NCBI GenBank assembly: GCA_964521715.1
Contig: CAZFSS010000019.1
Span: forward strand, 1 to 64,000
Direction of reading: 5' to 3'
DNA from: DAOVRD01 sp964521715
GTDB lineage: Bacteria; Planctomycetota; Brocadiia; SM23-32
Length of the DNA stretch: 64,000 bases
Positions 15,851 through 24,443 of the stretch are shown piece by piece. The translations under genes and the position numbers were made by a program. How positions within the stretch are numbered: position 1 is the first letter of the stretch; every line of letters starts with the position of its first letter. Under the pieces are notes generated by a model. The model had not been told where the DNA came from, did no database searches, and saw only the letters and a list, made by a program, of their open reading frames with translations.

Positions 15851-18550
15851 ATGGATCTGAGCCGGGCGGTGCTGTGCGGGCTGGCGCTCGCAGCGGCGGG
15901 ATACGCGGCCGCGGGAGCTGAGTCGCTGGTCTACAACGGTTCGTTCCAGACTGTGGGCGCGAAGCCCGGCGAGCTGGCCGGCTGGATGGCAACCGGGCGC
16001 GCGGAGATCCAACAGACGCTGACGGCCGTCCAGGACCCCGAGAGCGAGACCGTGGCGCAGCTGACGTGCACGCGTTTCGTCGGCGGCACCCCGGACAGCC
16101 ATGTCATGCTCGCCCAGGTCGGCCACGTCGGCCTCAAGCGCGGCCAGTGGTACAAGCTCGATCTCTGGGCGCGCTCCTCCGACATTGGAGCGGGCGTCGT
16201 GCGCGTCGCGCTCTCGAACACGCGCGATTGGAGCAACACCGGCCTCTCCGGCTCGTTCGTGCCGCCGGACCGATGGGAGCACGAAGAGTTCGTCTTCCGC
16301 GCGAGCCAGGACCTTACGCCCGCAGACAGCCGCCGCCAGATCTGGTTCCCGAGCACCGGCACGCTCTGGGTGAGTGACGTGTCCCTCACGGAATCTGCGC
16401 CTGTCGCGCGCAGATGGTCCCCGTCGCTCTCTGTCGTGGGCGTGAGCAACGCGCTGCCCAACAGCAGCTTCGAGTGCGGCGGGACGGGCTGGGGCTCCAC
16501 GGCGCTGGGCATCCCCGGCTGGGGCGCGCAGGTCTTCGAGCGCCTCGGCGAGTGGGACCGCACGCGCGGGTTCCACGGCGGCGCAAGCTGGAAGCTGTCC
16601 CTCGCGCCCGACAAGCTGTCGCAAGTCTACCACGACTATTACGACCCCGTCGCGTACGGCGTCCGGGCGCTGCTTCTCGGCCATGAGGGCTGGGTCGAGG
16701 TGGAGCCTGGGCAGACGTATGTATTCTCTTCATATGTCCAGGCCGACCGTGCGGACACGCCCGTCCGCATCCTCGTGCGCGAGGCCGACGGGCCGCAACA
16801 CGAGCAGGCTTTCCGCGTCGGCGCTGACTGGCAGCGCGTCGAGCTGGCCTTCAAGGCGGAGGCGCGCTACGCCTGCGGCTTCGTCGGGCTGGATCTGCGC
16901 GAGGCAGCCAAGCCCGAGGGGACGCTCTGGATTGACGCCGTGCAGTTCGAGCAGGGCCCGAAGGCGATGGCCTACGCGCCGCGCTCGGAAGTCGAGGCGT
17001 TCGTTGAGACGGACAAGGCCGGCAACATCTTCACCGACCCCGCCGCAGGCATGGCCCTCCGCATCCGGGCCTTCAACGCATCGGGCGCTCAGCGCGCGGC
17101 GAAGGCCGTCCTCCGCATCACGGACTTCATGGACAGGCCGGCCCAGGAGGTCGCGTGGCAGGCCGACATCCCTGCGGGCAGCGCCGCGCGGGCCGAATAC
17201 CTGCGCGTCCTGGCCGGGCAACGCGGCTTCTTCCGGGTGAGCCGCGACGCCGAAGGGCAGCCGCCCCAGAGCCTGCGGTGCGCCGTCATCGAGCCCTCGC
17301 CCGAGCCCGACAGCGTGTTCGGCATGAACCACGCCTTCTCCGCCCGGTTCGCGCTGGAACTTGCGCAAGCGGCCGGCCTGCGCTGGTGGCGCGACTGGTC
17401 GGACAAGTGGCAGACTGTCCAGCCCAAGCCGGACGGCTTCGACTTCAGCATCCCGGACGTGCAGATCAACCGCGTCCTCGACGCGGGCGGCAACGTGCTG
17501 GTGCTGTTTCCTTTCCCCTCGGCCATCTGGGCGACGAAGGCCGACGCGGCGCAGGTCGCAGCCGCCGCCGGCAATAACGCCTACCTGAAGGAGCGCCTCC
17601 CGACTGCCTACAAGCCCGCGAAGCTCGACGGCTTTGCGAACTACGTGAAGGCGAGCGTGGCGCACTACAAGGCGCGCATCCACGTCTACGAAGTCCTGAA
17701 CGAGCCGTTGTTCACGAACTACTCGCTCCCCGCCGAGTTCGGCTACAAGACGGAGGACTACGTGGACATGCTGCGCACGGCCTACAGGGCTGCCAAGGAG
17801 GCGGACCCGGGATGCGCCGTCGTCGGCGGCCTGAGCTGCCCGCCGGGCATGCAGTGGGTCGAGGTGGACGGCAGGCGCTATGAGGCTGGCGTGAGGCAGT
17901 TCATCGCCCTGGACGGCCTGAAGTGGTGCGATATCCTCAATTACCACATGTACCCTGAAAGGGGCCGCGCCGAGGTCTGCGACGCCCAATTGCGCGCGCC
18001 TGCCGAAGCGATGCGCGCCCGCGGCCAGGAGAAGCCAATCTGGATGACGGAGTTCGGCATCTACGCGGAGGACGACCCGCCGTTCACGCCGTACGGGTTC
18101 GGCGACGGCGCGATGGAAGGGGCGAGGCGGAGGAACGAACTGGCCGTGGCGGGGGACCTGGCCCGCTACGCCGCCATCTTCTGCGCCTACGACGTGCGGA
18201 AGGTCTTTTACCACGCCGGGACGTGCGCGGGCCTGCACGAGTCGAACGCGGAGAACATGTTCTTCGAGTACGGCGGCGCGCCGCGCAAGCAGTACGCCGC
18301 GCAGGCGGAGCTTTCCCGCCTGATCGGCACGGACGTAGAGTTCGTGCGGAAGTGGGAGAAGCCGGAGGGGCTCCAGGCGTACGAGTTCAGGTCGCGCGGG
18401 CGGACGGTCGTCATTGCGTGGACGCGGCGGGCGGACTTCACGCTCGACGTGCCGGCCGGGATGCGGGCGCTGGACCTGATGGGCAACCCGCTGCCGGCCG
18501 GGCCGGTGAAGCTCGCGGACGTTCCAGTCTACCTGGTCAGCGGGACGTAG
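15851..18550 (+). CDS. Large secreted glycoside hydrolase (GH clan A-like) with carbohydrate-binding modules
   Basis: About 900 aa. GAGGTG six nt upstream favours ATG 15851, giving a signal peptide (MDLSRAVLCGLALAAAGYAA). Residues about 24-185 and 200-375 are two beta-sandwich modules like CBM4/9-type binding domains ('NGSFQ', 'NSSFECGGTGW'). A beta domain follows, then a TIM barrel from about 485 ('FGMNHAFSARFALELAQAAG'). The acid/base 'YEVLNEP' (about 617) and nucleophile-type 'MTEFGIY' (about 735) are the paired Glu residues of clan A enzymes such as GH39/GH5/GH10 relatives. The exact GH family and substrate cannot be fixed by eye. It acts outside the cytoplasm on a polysaccharide. Confidence 0.8.
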   Translation: MDLSRAVLCGLALAAAGYAAAGAESLVYNGSFQTVGAKPGELAGWMATGRAEIQQTLTAVQDPESETVAQLTCTRFVGGTPDSHVMLAQVGHVGLKRGQWYKLDLWARSSDIGAGVVRVALSNTRDWSNTGLSGSFVPPDRWEHEEFVFRASQDLTPADSRRQIWFPSTGTLWVSDVSLTESAPVARRWSPSLSVVGVSNALPNSSFECGGTGWGSTALGIPGWGAQVFERLGEWDRTRGFHGGASWKLSLAPDKLSQVYHDYYDPVAYGVRALLLGHEGWVEVEPGQTYVFSSYVQADRADTPVRILVREADGPQHEQAFRVGADWQRVELAFKAEARYACGFVGLDLREAAKPEGTLWIDAVQFEQGPKAMAYAPRSEVEAFVETDKAGNIFTDPAAGMALRIRAFNASGAQRAAKAVLRITDFMDRPAQEVAWQADIPAGSAARAEYLRVLAGQRGFFRVSRDAEGQPPQSLRCAVIEPSPEPDSVFGMNHAFSARFALELAQAAGLRWWRDWSDKWQTVQPKPDGFDFSIPDVQINRVLDAGGNVLVLFPFPSAIWATKADAAQVAAAAGNNAYLKERLPTAYKPAKLDGFANYVKASVAHYKARIHVYEVLNEPLFTNYSLPAEFGYKTEDYVDMLRTAYRAAKEADPGCAVVGGLSCPPGMQWVEVDGRRYEAGVRQFIALDGLKWCDILNYHMYPERGRAEVCDAQLRAPAEAMRARGQEKPIWMTEFGIYAEDDPPFTPYGFGDGAMEGARRRNELAVAGDLARYAAIFCAYDVRKVFYHAGTCAGLHESNAENMFFEYGGAPRKQYAAQAELSRLIGTDVEFVRKWEKPEGLQAYEFRSRGRTVVIAWTRRADFTLDVPAGMRALDLMGNPLPAGPVKLADVPVYLVSGT

Positions 18551-18652
18551 CGCTCAAGGCGGTTGCCGTCGGCTTCACATGCCTGCGGCGGCCAGCCATC
18601 GCCTCTGGGCCATCTCTGCCTGCGATCCCAGCTACAGAGAGGGTCCGCCCGC

Positions 18653-18766
18653 GTAGCCCGAGCCGCGGTGCGCCACGCCCCTCTCGACCTCACGATGCAC
18701 ATCTGCACCGACCCCAGCCTGCTGGACGTCGCGGGGCGATGGCGGCTCTGCCAGACCTCTCTCTGA
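18653..18766 (+). pseudogene. Tyrosine recombinase C-terminal fragment, copy A
   Basis: The frame reads 'VRHAPLDLTMHICTDPSLLD' followed by 'VAGRWRLCQTSL' and stop. It is clearly related to 'MRHSSLDLTMNVYTDPSLLD' at 22158. This is the last helix of planctomycete-type integrases, containing the catalytic His (R-H) and the Tyr of 'x-Y-T-D-P'. Here that Tyr is changed to Cys (HICTDP), so even this piece could not form the covalent DNA link. No upstream catalytic box is recognisable. Confidence 0.7.
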
Positions 18767-18816
18767 GAACGCACGGTGTGTTTGCAGAGCGCCTGACTGC
18801 GAAAGCGGGAAAGGCT

Positions 18817-18840
18817 TGACATCGGCGGCCGCCGATGTCA
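18817..18840. promoter_or_regulatory. Perfect 24-bp palindrome
   Basis: The half-site tgacatcggcgg is followed directly by its exact reverse complement. It lies between the recombinase remnant and the GH10 remnant. It might be an operator, a recombination site core or a hairpin. No adjacent intact promoter or gene explains it; the nearest intact gene starts 400 bp downstream. Confidence 0.5.
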
Positions 18841-18948
18841 GGCTGATGGCATGGCCCGGGGGAGTCCTCGACTCTCTAAGGCAGGCATCATCAGTAAGGC
18901 AGTCAGATGGCAAGGACGCGAAAGGTATCATCAGGGAAGCAGCAATGG

Positions 18949-19110
18949 AGGCTCTACGGGCCTCCGCGGCCGCCCAGACGCGAGACGGTAGAGGCAGTGA
19001 CTTGGTGGGACTTCGGCGGCCCTTCCTTCTTCGCGCGTGGCGGCATGGTGCATGCGGGTCTGCGGCCGAAGGAAGGCTACCGACGCCTGAAGGCGTTGCT
19101 CGATGCCGGG
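18949..19110 (+). pseudogene. GH10-xylanase-like C-terminal remnant
   Basis: The frame reads 'VEAVTWWDFGGPSFFARGGM', 'VHAGLRPKEGYRRLKALLD'. This is the end of a GH10-type barrel, where 'a-I-T-w-W-D-f' is the last strand and 'x-P-K-x-x-Y-x-x-L' the closing helix. Sequence before residue 'V' no longer matches, and no catalytic Glu strands remain. It is a scrap of a second polysaccharide-degrading gene next to the intact glycosidase at 15.9-18.5 kb. Confidence 0.55.
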
Positions 19111-19240
19111 GGGGGAGCGGACGTCGGCGGCGATGTGGGCCCTGCCGAATTCGATGTGCGGCAATGGACGGCCCTGGCCGCAGATCGGGTCGTGGAGACC
19201 CGTGGATTCCGGAGTGCATCTGCTGATAGGGAGAGCCCCG

Positions 19241-20491
19241 ATGACGGCCGAAAGCTTAGCGATTGACGGAGGCACACCGGTGAGGACAGCTCCCTTCCCT
19301 GAGCGTCGCCCCTTCGGCCCTGAGGAGGAGGAGCAGGTGGTGCAGGCGCTGCGGTCGCAGAACCTGTTCTACCCCGCCGGCAGGAAGGTGTATGAGTTCC
19401 TCGAGCAGTTCCGCGCGCTCTACGGAGTGGAGCACGTGGTTCCCAGCAGCAGCGGCACTTCAGCCATCCATGTGGCGCTGGGGGCGGTGGACCCCGACCC
19501 GGGCCAGGAGGTGATCGTCACTCCCGTCAGCGATATGGGTTCGGTAGCGCCGATCTTGCTGTGCAATTGCATCCCCGTGTTCGCCGATGTTGACCCGGCC
19601 ACGTTCAATCTGGACCCCCACGATGTGGCGGACAAGATCACCGACCGCACCCGGGCCATCATCGCCGTGCACTGCTGGGGCCGGCCGGCCGAGATGGACG
19701 AGATATGCCAGGTCGCCCGCGAGCGCGACATCGCGGTGATAGAGGACTGCGCGCAGTCGCATTACATCCGCTACAAGGGCCGGCTGACGGGCACCATCGG
19801 CCAGCTGGGCGCCTTCAGCTTCCAGCAGTCCAAGCATATGACCTGCGGGGACGGGGGCGCCACCATCGTCAACGACCAGGCGCTCGCCCGCCGGGCCCAC
19901 CTGTATGTGGACAAAGGCTGCGACTGGACCCCGGACCGCAAGTACCGGCTTCAGTATGCCTTCCTTGCGCCCTGCTACCGCATGACCGAGCTGCAGGGGG
20001 CAGTGCTGCTGGCGCAAGTGGCCAAGCTGCCCGAGGTGGTTCGCAGGCGCACCCGTCTGGGCGACATGCTCACCTCTCTGATCTCGGACGTGCCCGGCGT
20101 GATCCCCCCTCTCCCTTCTGACGACGACCACGGGCACGGCTACTGGGCCTATGCGTTCCGGGTGGACGAGGACGCTCTGGGGGCCACATGCGACGAGTTC
20201 AAGAGAGCGGTTCAGGCCGAAGGGGTGGGCGTCAGCGCCTGGATCGGAAAGCCCCTCTACATGTTCGAATCCCTTGCCGAGAAGATCACCTACGGCGCCT
20301 CGCACTATCCCTTCGAGGACCGCCCGGACGTGGAGTACGGTGAAGGGCTCTGTCCCCGGGCCGAGGAGGCGTGCCGGCAACTTGCCGTGATCTGGCTCAA
20401 TGAGGAGTGGTCCGAGGCCGACATCCGCGACGCGGCCCGGGCTATACGCAAGGTGGCCGAGGGTCTCCGGGCACGCAAGCGGCAGACATGA
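19241..20491 (+). CDS. DegT/DnrJ/EryC1/StrS-family PLP aminotransferase
   Basis: 416-aa sugar-nucleotide-type aminotransferase. Start ATG 19241 (AGGGAGAG upstream) gives 'MTAESLAIDGGTPVRTAPFP', the typical opening of the subgroup beginning 'ala-x-x-GG-x-P-v-R'. 'SSSGTSAIHVALGA' near 80 binds PLP phosphate, 'VIEDCAQSH' near 170 holds the Asp and 'FSFQQSKHMTCGDGG' near 200 the Schiff-base Lys. The group makes amino sugars or acts as a sugar dehydratase/oxidoreductase partner. No nucleotide-sugar genes are adjacent. It sits between two integrase remnants beside a terpenoid-cyclase-fold gene, which suggests horizontally acquired cargo. Confidence 0.88.
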   Translation: MTAESLAIDGGTPVRTAPFPERRPFGPEEEEQVVQALRSQNLFYPAGRKVYEFLEQFRALYGVEHVVPSSSGTSAIHVALGAVDPDPGQEVIVTPVSDMGSVAPILLCNCIPVFADVDPATFNLDPHDVADKITDRTRAIIAVHCWGRPAEMDEICQVARERDIAVIEDCAQSHYIRYKGRLTGTIGQLGAFSFQQSKHMTCGDGGATIVNDQALARRAHLYVDKGCDWTPDRKYRLQYAFLAPCYRMTELQGAVLLAQVAKLPEVVRRRTRLGDMLTSLISDVPGVIPPLPSDDDHGHGYWAYAFRVDEDALGATCDEFKRAVQAEGVGVSAWIGKPLYMFESLAEKITYGASHYPFEDRPDVEYGEGLCPRAEEACRQLAVIWLNEEWSEADIRDAARAIRKVAEGLRARKRQT

Positions 20492-20628
20492 GGCGAGGCG
20501 TGAGGACGCCTCCGGCGAAGACGGCGGCCAGCGGACCGCTCAGGTCAGCCAGTTGAGCTCGGGCAAGACGAAGTAATGGTCGCTCGGGTAGCGTCCGCGG
20601 TGCGCGCCTACCAAGACGGTCGATGCTC

Positions 20629-21795
20629 TCATCGCGATGCTGCCCTCTGGGGGGGCTGTTCAGACTGACCCGACCGGTCCAAGTGGTTTGTCCAGAACTG
20701 CATCCCAGGGCACCGGACGAACCGCCAGGGCACTCGCGCCAAGGGATGGCCTTGCAGCGCTTTGCCGATAAGTGCCAGGGAAAGCAAGCGGAACCAGGTC
20801 GGGAACATTGCCCCTTGCCCCGCCCGGCTCTTCAGCTCGTCGTGGCCGTACCGGAATAGCTGATCGCGAATGAAGGCGAAGCCACCGTCGGCAGTCTGGT
20901 TGGTTACCACCCAGTCGGCGGCTCGTGCCAAAGCTGTCTCGATATCAGCGCGGCGGTAGCCCGTCACTTGCACCATCCTGCAGAGCGGATCAATGGAATC
21001 GATATCCTCGCACGCGCTGGACTTGTACGGGTCGTTGCTGTTGTGCACGCCCCAGCCAAAGCCGCCGACGGGATTCTGCGTGGCCAGGACGGTGTCAATG
21101 GCACGTTCGACGTAGGGCACCGGGCGCCGATCGTAGAAGAACAGCAGCCACCAATGATAGGCGGCCTGCACCGCATGGCTCCGCCACACAGGATCTGCAA
21201 TATCCAATGCTCCCCAAACGCCGGTCTTAGGGCTGATGTGGTGCTCGCACAGCCACTCCAGGAGCACGCTGACAGCCCTGCCGGCGGCGGCTCCGTCCTG
21301 GAGATCGCGCTCGTACTGGAGCAGCGTGCCGATGTTCAGGACCTCGTTGCCGGTCCAGCCTACGCGCCGGGCCCAGTCACGGCCCTCCAGCCAGCACACA
21401 AGGGAGTCAACACTGCGCCACGGCTCCAGGAAGCGCATTGTCTTTCGGGCTACGCCACCAAGGCAGGCCAGGGCGGCGATGACATGGCAGGTCAGGTGCG
21501 GCCGGCCGCACCAGAGCGGGTCGTTTTCATACCAGCCTTGGTTGAAGATGACGGGGTCGCGGTACAAGCCATCGTCGTCCTGGTGCCGGTTCAGGTACTC
21601 GATCCATGCCTCCCGCTCGCCATCATCCAGGCGGTCCAGCTCACCCAGCAGCGATAGTATCATCGCCGCGTAGGCCGAGGAGTAAAGCGTAGGCTTTTCC
21701 ACCGAGAGGGAATAGCGGAATGCCCCCGCTCCGGCCCCCGCGAGCCGATGGCGAGTGACGAATGTCAAGATCCTGTCCTGAAGAGATTCAGTCAT
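20629..21795 (-). CDS. Terpenoid-cyclase/prenyltransferase-fold protein, function unknown
   Basis: 388 aa from ATG 21795 (an ATG at 21804 is also possible; the frame is open further but loses resemblance). The sequence is an alpha/alpha barrel with squalene-cyclase-like QW repeats: 'NRHQDDDGLYRDP' near 75, 'LATQNPVGGFGWGV' near 255 and 'VTNQTADGGFAFIRD' near 320. The DxDD acid of true squalene-hopene cyclases and the zinc ligands of prenyltransferases are not obvious, so it is a family relative without assigned reaction. It is convergent with the aminotransferase (137 bp apart). Both lie between recombinase remnants. Confidence 0.75.
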   Translation of the reverse strand: MTESLQDRILTFVTRHRLAGAGAGAFRYSLSVEKPTLYSSAYAAMILSLLGELDRLDDGEREAWIEYLNRHQDDDGLYRDPVIFNQGWYENDPLWCGRPHLTCHVIAALACLGGVARKTMRFLEPWRSVDSLVCWLEGRDWARRVGWTGNEVLNIGTLLQYERDLQDGAAAGRAVSVLLEWLCEHHISPKTGVWGALDIADPVWRSHAVQAAYHWWLLFFYDRRPVPYVERAIDTVLATQNPVGGFGWGVHNSNDPYKSSACEDIDSIDPLCRMVQVTGYRRADIETALARAADWVVTNQTADGGFAFIRDQLFRYGHDELKSRAGQGAMFPTWFRLLSLALIGKALQGHPLARVPWRFVRCPGMQFWTNHLDRSGQSEQPPQRAASR

Positions 21796-22056
21796 AGTCC
21801 TCATGCTTCGCGCATGCGCGGCCAGCCGGCCGGGCTTGCACCGTCTCGATGAACGCCAGCGTCTCCAACGGCACGCGCCCCTCGGCGGCATGGGCTGGCG
21901 CGAACATGTAGCTACGCTCGCTGCCCGGTCTCCGGAGCCGCTCCGTCTACGGGCGCGCCTCCTCCGGGCTGCCAGCGACATGGGTGCTAGCCCATTCGCG
22001 CAGCATGGTACCGCCAGGCAACACCTGGGACAAGAGGGAATCGGTAGTGATCCCTC

Positions 22057-22262
22057 TGGCCGCGTGGCCGCGTTGTGGATACTCACGCTCTTTGCCACGC
22101 CGTTGGGACCCACCTGAGCAAGAACGGCGTCGCCCCCCCCGCACCGCCAAGGAGGCGATGCGCCACTCGTCTCTCGACCTCACCATGAACGTCTACACGG
22201 ACCCCAGCCTGCTGGACGTGGCCGGGGCACTGGACGTCCTACCGAGCCCCTTGCTCAGGATG
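22057..22262 (+). pseudogene. Tyrosine recombinase C-terminal fragment, copy B, frameshifted at a C8 run
   Basis: One frame reads 'HALCHAVGTHLSKNGVAPP' up to a run of eight C at 22133-22140. The next frame then continues 'PRTAKEAMRHSSLDLTMNV', 'YTDPSLLDVAGALDVLPS'. Joined, they give the classical end of a planctomycete integrase: the HxLRH box, the second R-H and the catalytic Tyr in 'V-Y-T-D-P'. The box Arg is Cys here (HALCH), so it is inactive apart from the frameshift. Upstream sequence degrades within about 60 bp. Confidence 0.75.
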
Positions 22263-22461
22263 CAGGGCGGGATGGCAGACGGCATGGCGGTGGGAGCCCA
22301 GAGGGCTTGCCGTCTGCGGCCGCCCGTGTTAGGATGGCACCCCGCCACAGCCGCAAGGAACCGTGCTACCTCACGTGCTCCGAAACGTCTCATCTTGCTG
22401 AACCGATACAGCGTTGTCTTCGACGTCCATAACGTCCGTAACACACAGTTGCCGGTTCGTC

Positions 22462-22490
22462 TTGACACTCCCCCCGCCCGGTGCTATACC
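22462..22490 (+). promoter_or_regulatory. Sigma-70-type promoter for the deacetylase-like gene
   Basis: TTGACA at 22462-22467, a 17-bp spacer and TATACC at 22485-22490 with an upstream TG (extended -10). The expected start point is near 22497, about 40 nt before ATG 22536. This is one of the best promoter matches in the window. Confidence 0.6.
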
Positions 22491-22535
22491 CCTCCTCCGT
22501 CGTGACCGCCTATGCGTCTGCAGAAGGAACGCTCA

Positions 22536-23507
22536 ATGACAATACCCATCAGCTTCATCGTGGACGACCCCGCACCGTTGATCAACGTCTACTGGTGGCA
22601 CGTCGCCGGCCGGTCGAGCGACGGAACGCCGCTGCTTAAGTCCGGCGAGCCGGTCGTGCGCGACGTGCCAGTGGACTTCATCCGCCGGTTTACCGACGTC
22701 ATCAAGCGCCGGGGCATACGCGGCAAGTTCAGCGTCCTGCCCATCCCGGCCGGGCTCGGGCCCATCACCGAAGGTTGGCCGGGCTGCGACCGCAGGGGGC
22801 TGGAGGACTGGCTCTCGGTAGCGCGCGAACGGGTCGCCCCGCAGATGGACATCACGCCGGAGATCCTCACCCACGCCCAGGCCGTCGACCTGAGCACGAT
22901 GGGCCTGCTGGACGAGAACGAGCGCGACTGGGCCTCGCACCAGACCCACGAGACACTGACGCCCTACATCGCCACCGCGTTGCGGCTCCTCAACGAAGTC
23001 GGCCTGGAGGCGACCGGCGTGACCTCGCCGTGGGACTTCGGCCGCGAGGTGGAGCCCGACTACCGAATCGCCATCCGGACCGCGATGAAGGAGGTGAACG
23101 GCCGGGAGCAGACCTGGTACTTCCTCCACACGGACACGTGCACCGTCGAGCCGCGCTCGCAGGTCGTCTGGCGAGAAGGCGACGCCTACCTCGTCAGCCT
23201 CTGGTCACGCTGCAACGACTTCATCTGGGACTCGATGGAGACCGCGCAGACAGACGACGCCTACGTCTGCTCTGTCGCCGACAAGTTCTTGACGGAGGAC
23301 GCCACCGCCGGCCGCCTGCCAGAACTCCTACGCGCCAGGGAGCCCATCATCTTCCACAGCCACTGGCAGAGCCTCTTCTCCAACGGCCGCGAAACCGGCC
23401 TCCGCATCCTCGACGAAGTCGGCCGCCGCGTACAAGCAGGCTGGGGCAACAAAGTGCGCTGGCTCAAATGCAGCGATCTTGCGGCCGAGATCGCCAGCGA
23501 TCAGTAA
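22536..23507 (+). CDS. Polysaccharide-deacetylase-like (beta/alpha barrel) protein
   Basis: 323 aa from ATG 22536 (GAAGGA 7 nt upstream). It opens 'MTIPISFIVDDPAPLINVYW', where the Asp-Asp resembles the first metal motif of NodB-type deacetylases; 'RGIRGKFSVLPIPAG' and 'DWASHQTHETLTPYIA' follow, with His positions that could complete a metal site, and 'PIIFHSHWQSLF' near the end. No signal peptide is present. I recognise the general fold and a group of uncharacterised planctomycete/Lentisphaera proteins, not a proven activity. Own promoter, monocistronic. Confidence 0.6.
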   Translation: MTIPISFIVDDPAPLINVYWWHVAGRSSDGTPLLKSGEPVVRDVPVDFIRRFTDVIKRRGIRGKFSVLPIPAGLGPITEGWPGCDRRGLEDWLSVARERVAPQMDITPEILTHAQAVDLSTMGLLDENERDWASHQTHETLTPYIATALRLLNEVGLEATGVTSPWDFGREVEPDYRIAIRTAMKEVNGREQTWYFLHTDTCTVEPRSQVVWREGDAYLVSLWSRCNDFIWDSMETAQTDDAYVCSVADKFLTEDATAGRLPELLRAREPIIFHSHWQSLFSNGRETGLRILDEVGRRVQAGWGNKVRWLKCSDLAAEIASDQ

Positions 23508-23530
23508 CGTCGCGCAGGACCTTGGCTGGG

Positions 23531-23604
23531 GCCCCCGGAGGGACTGGAACCGCCGACCGGCGGATTAGGATCCGTCTATACGCACGCTGACAGGGTCATT
23601 GTAG
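23531..23604 (-). pseudogene. tRNA-Arg(CCU) remnant: 3' half retained
   Basis: On the minus strand the sequence from the anticodon arm onward resembles tRNA-Arg: 'cggatcctaatccg' (anticodon CCT, loop one base short), then 'ggtcggcggttccagtccct' with a proper T-arm GTTC-x-A, then 'ccgggggcc' as acceptor strand. The 5' half (D arm and 5' acceptor strand) does not fold. Tyrosine recombinases commonly integrate in exactly this 3' half, so it may be an att remnant left by the integrase debris at 22.1 kb. Confidence 0.55.
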
Positions 23605-23672
23605 CCACGTTCAGCGCTCTTTGTCCCAGCTGAGGTAACACTGTCGTAGCATCGACTACTGGAGGTGCACTA

Positions 23673-24227
23673 ATGGGGCTAAGTCGAAGACAGATAGGTG
23701 GGATCTGTGCCTCGTGTGCCCTCCTTTTCCTGGCCTTGGCGGCGGTCTACAGGCTCCGCTCGGCGAAGGTCGGCGCACGTCGTGCCGCCAGCGCCGCGAA
23801 GCTGCACTCCTGGGGCTTGGCCATCCTGTTCTACCGAGAGATGAAGGGCGAGTATCCGGGCAGCCTTCAGACGCTCATCGACGTGGGCATCGTCGATGAC
23901 TGCCCGTCCCTGGTTGATCCCTTTGATGAGGCGGCGGCCGCACCGGCCGCCGGCCCTAGCTATGCCTACGTGGGCGCCATCTCCAAGGATACGCCCCAGT
24001 GGACGATCATCGCCTACAGCCGTGAGGGGATGGTGCCCGGGGAGCGGCTGGTGCTCTGGAACGACCCGGATCCCAGCGTGGACTGGGTGTCAGAGGCGGA
24101 CCTGCACGCGCCGGAGGGCCGAGTCTCCCTCGGCAAGAGCTACGAGGCGGTGGCGGCGGCGTTCGGCGAGATCCTGACTCACGAGCGCGACGCCGAGCTG
24201 AGGCAGTTCTACGAGATCGAGGACTGA
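23673..24227 (+). CDS. Small anchored pseudopilin-like protein
   Basis: 184 aa from ATG 23673 with GGAGGT 6 nt upstream. An N-terminal helix ('GGICASCALLFLALAAVYRL', about 9-28) is followed by 'SAAKLHSWGLAILFYREMKG', 'EYPGSLQTLIDVGI' and 'DPFDE'. This is the layout of type II pseudopilin (GspG-like) globular domains, in which a helix precedes 'yP-x-s-L-x-x-L'. The prepilin-peptidase site (G-F-T-L-x-E) is absent, so it is not a classical pseudopilin. No secretion genes are nearby. Function unknown. Confidence 0.6.
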   Translation: MGLSRRQIGGICASCALLFLALAAVYRLRSAKVGARRAASAAKLHSWGLAILFYREMKGEYPGSLQTLIDVGIVDDCPSLVDPFDEAAAAPAAGPSYAYVGAISKDTPQWTIIAYSREGMVPGERLVLWNDPDPSVDWVSEADLHAPEGRVSLGKSYEAVAAAFGEILTHERDAELRQFYEIED

Positions 24228-24267
24228 CCCAGTCTGTGCCGCGGCCCACTTCATCCAGAACTTCATC

Positions 24268-24290
24268 CACCGTTTCCGCCAGTTCTTGCA
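24268..24290 (+). repeat. Short direct repeat, copy 1 (partner at 24550)
   Basis: 'ccgccagttcttgcacc' occurs here and again at about 24550-24566. The two copies bracket about 280 bp containing the tRNA-Gly remnant. It may be a trace of duplication or an old att-type direct repeat. Nothing else can be supported between 24228 and 24443. Confidence 0.4.
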
Positions 24291-24443
24291 CCGACTCCTG
24301 TCTACTGCTGTCATCTCCTGGCAAGCCATGGCACAGAACGAGGTGGCAGGTGTTCAGCCGGGGCAGGTCACAACTCGCGCGGGTCGGAACAGATGGGGGC
24401 TCTCGTGCCCCTACAGAGGGCTCTCAGCCGAAATGAAGGGCGG

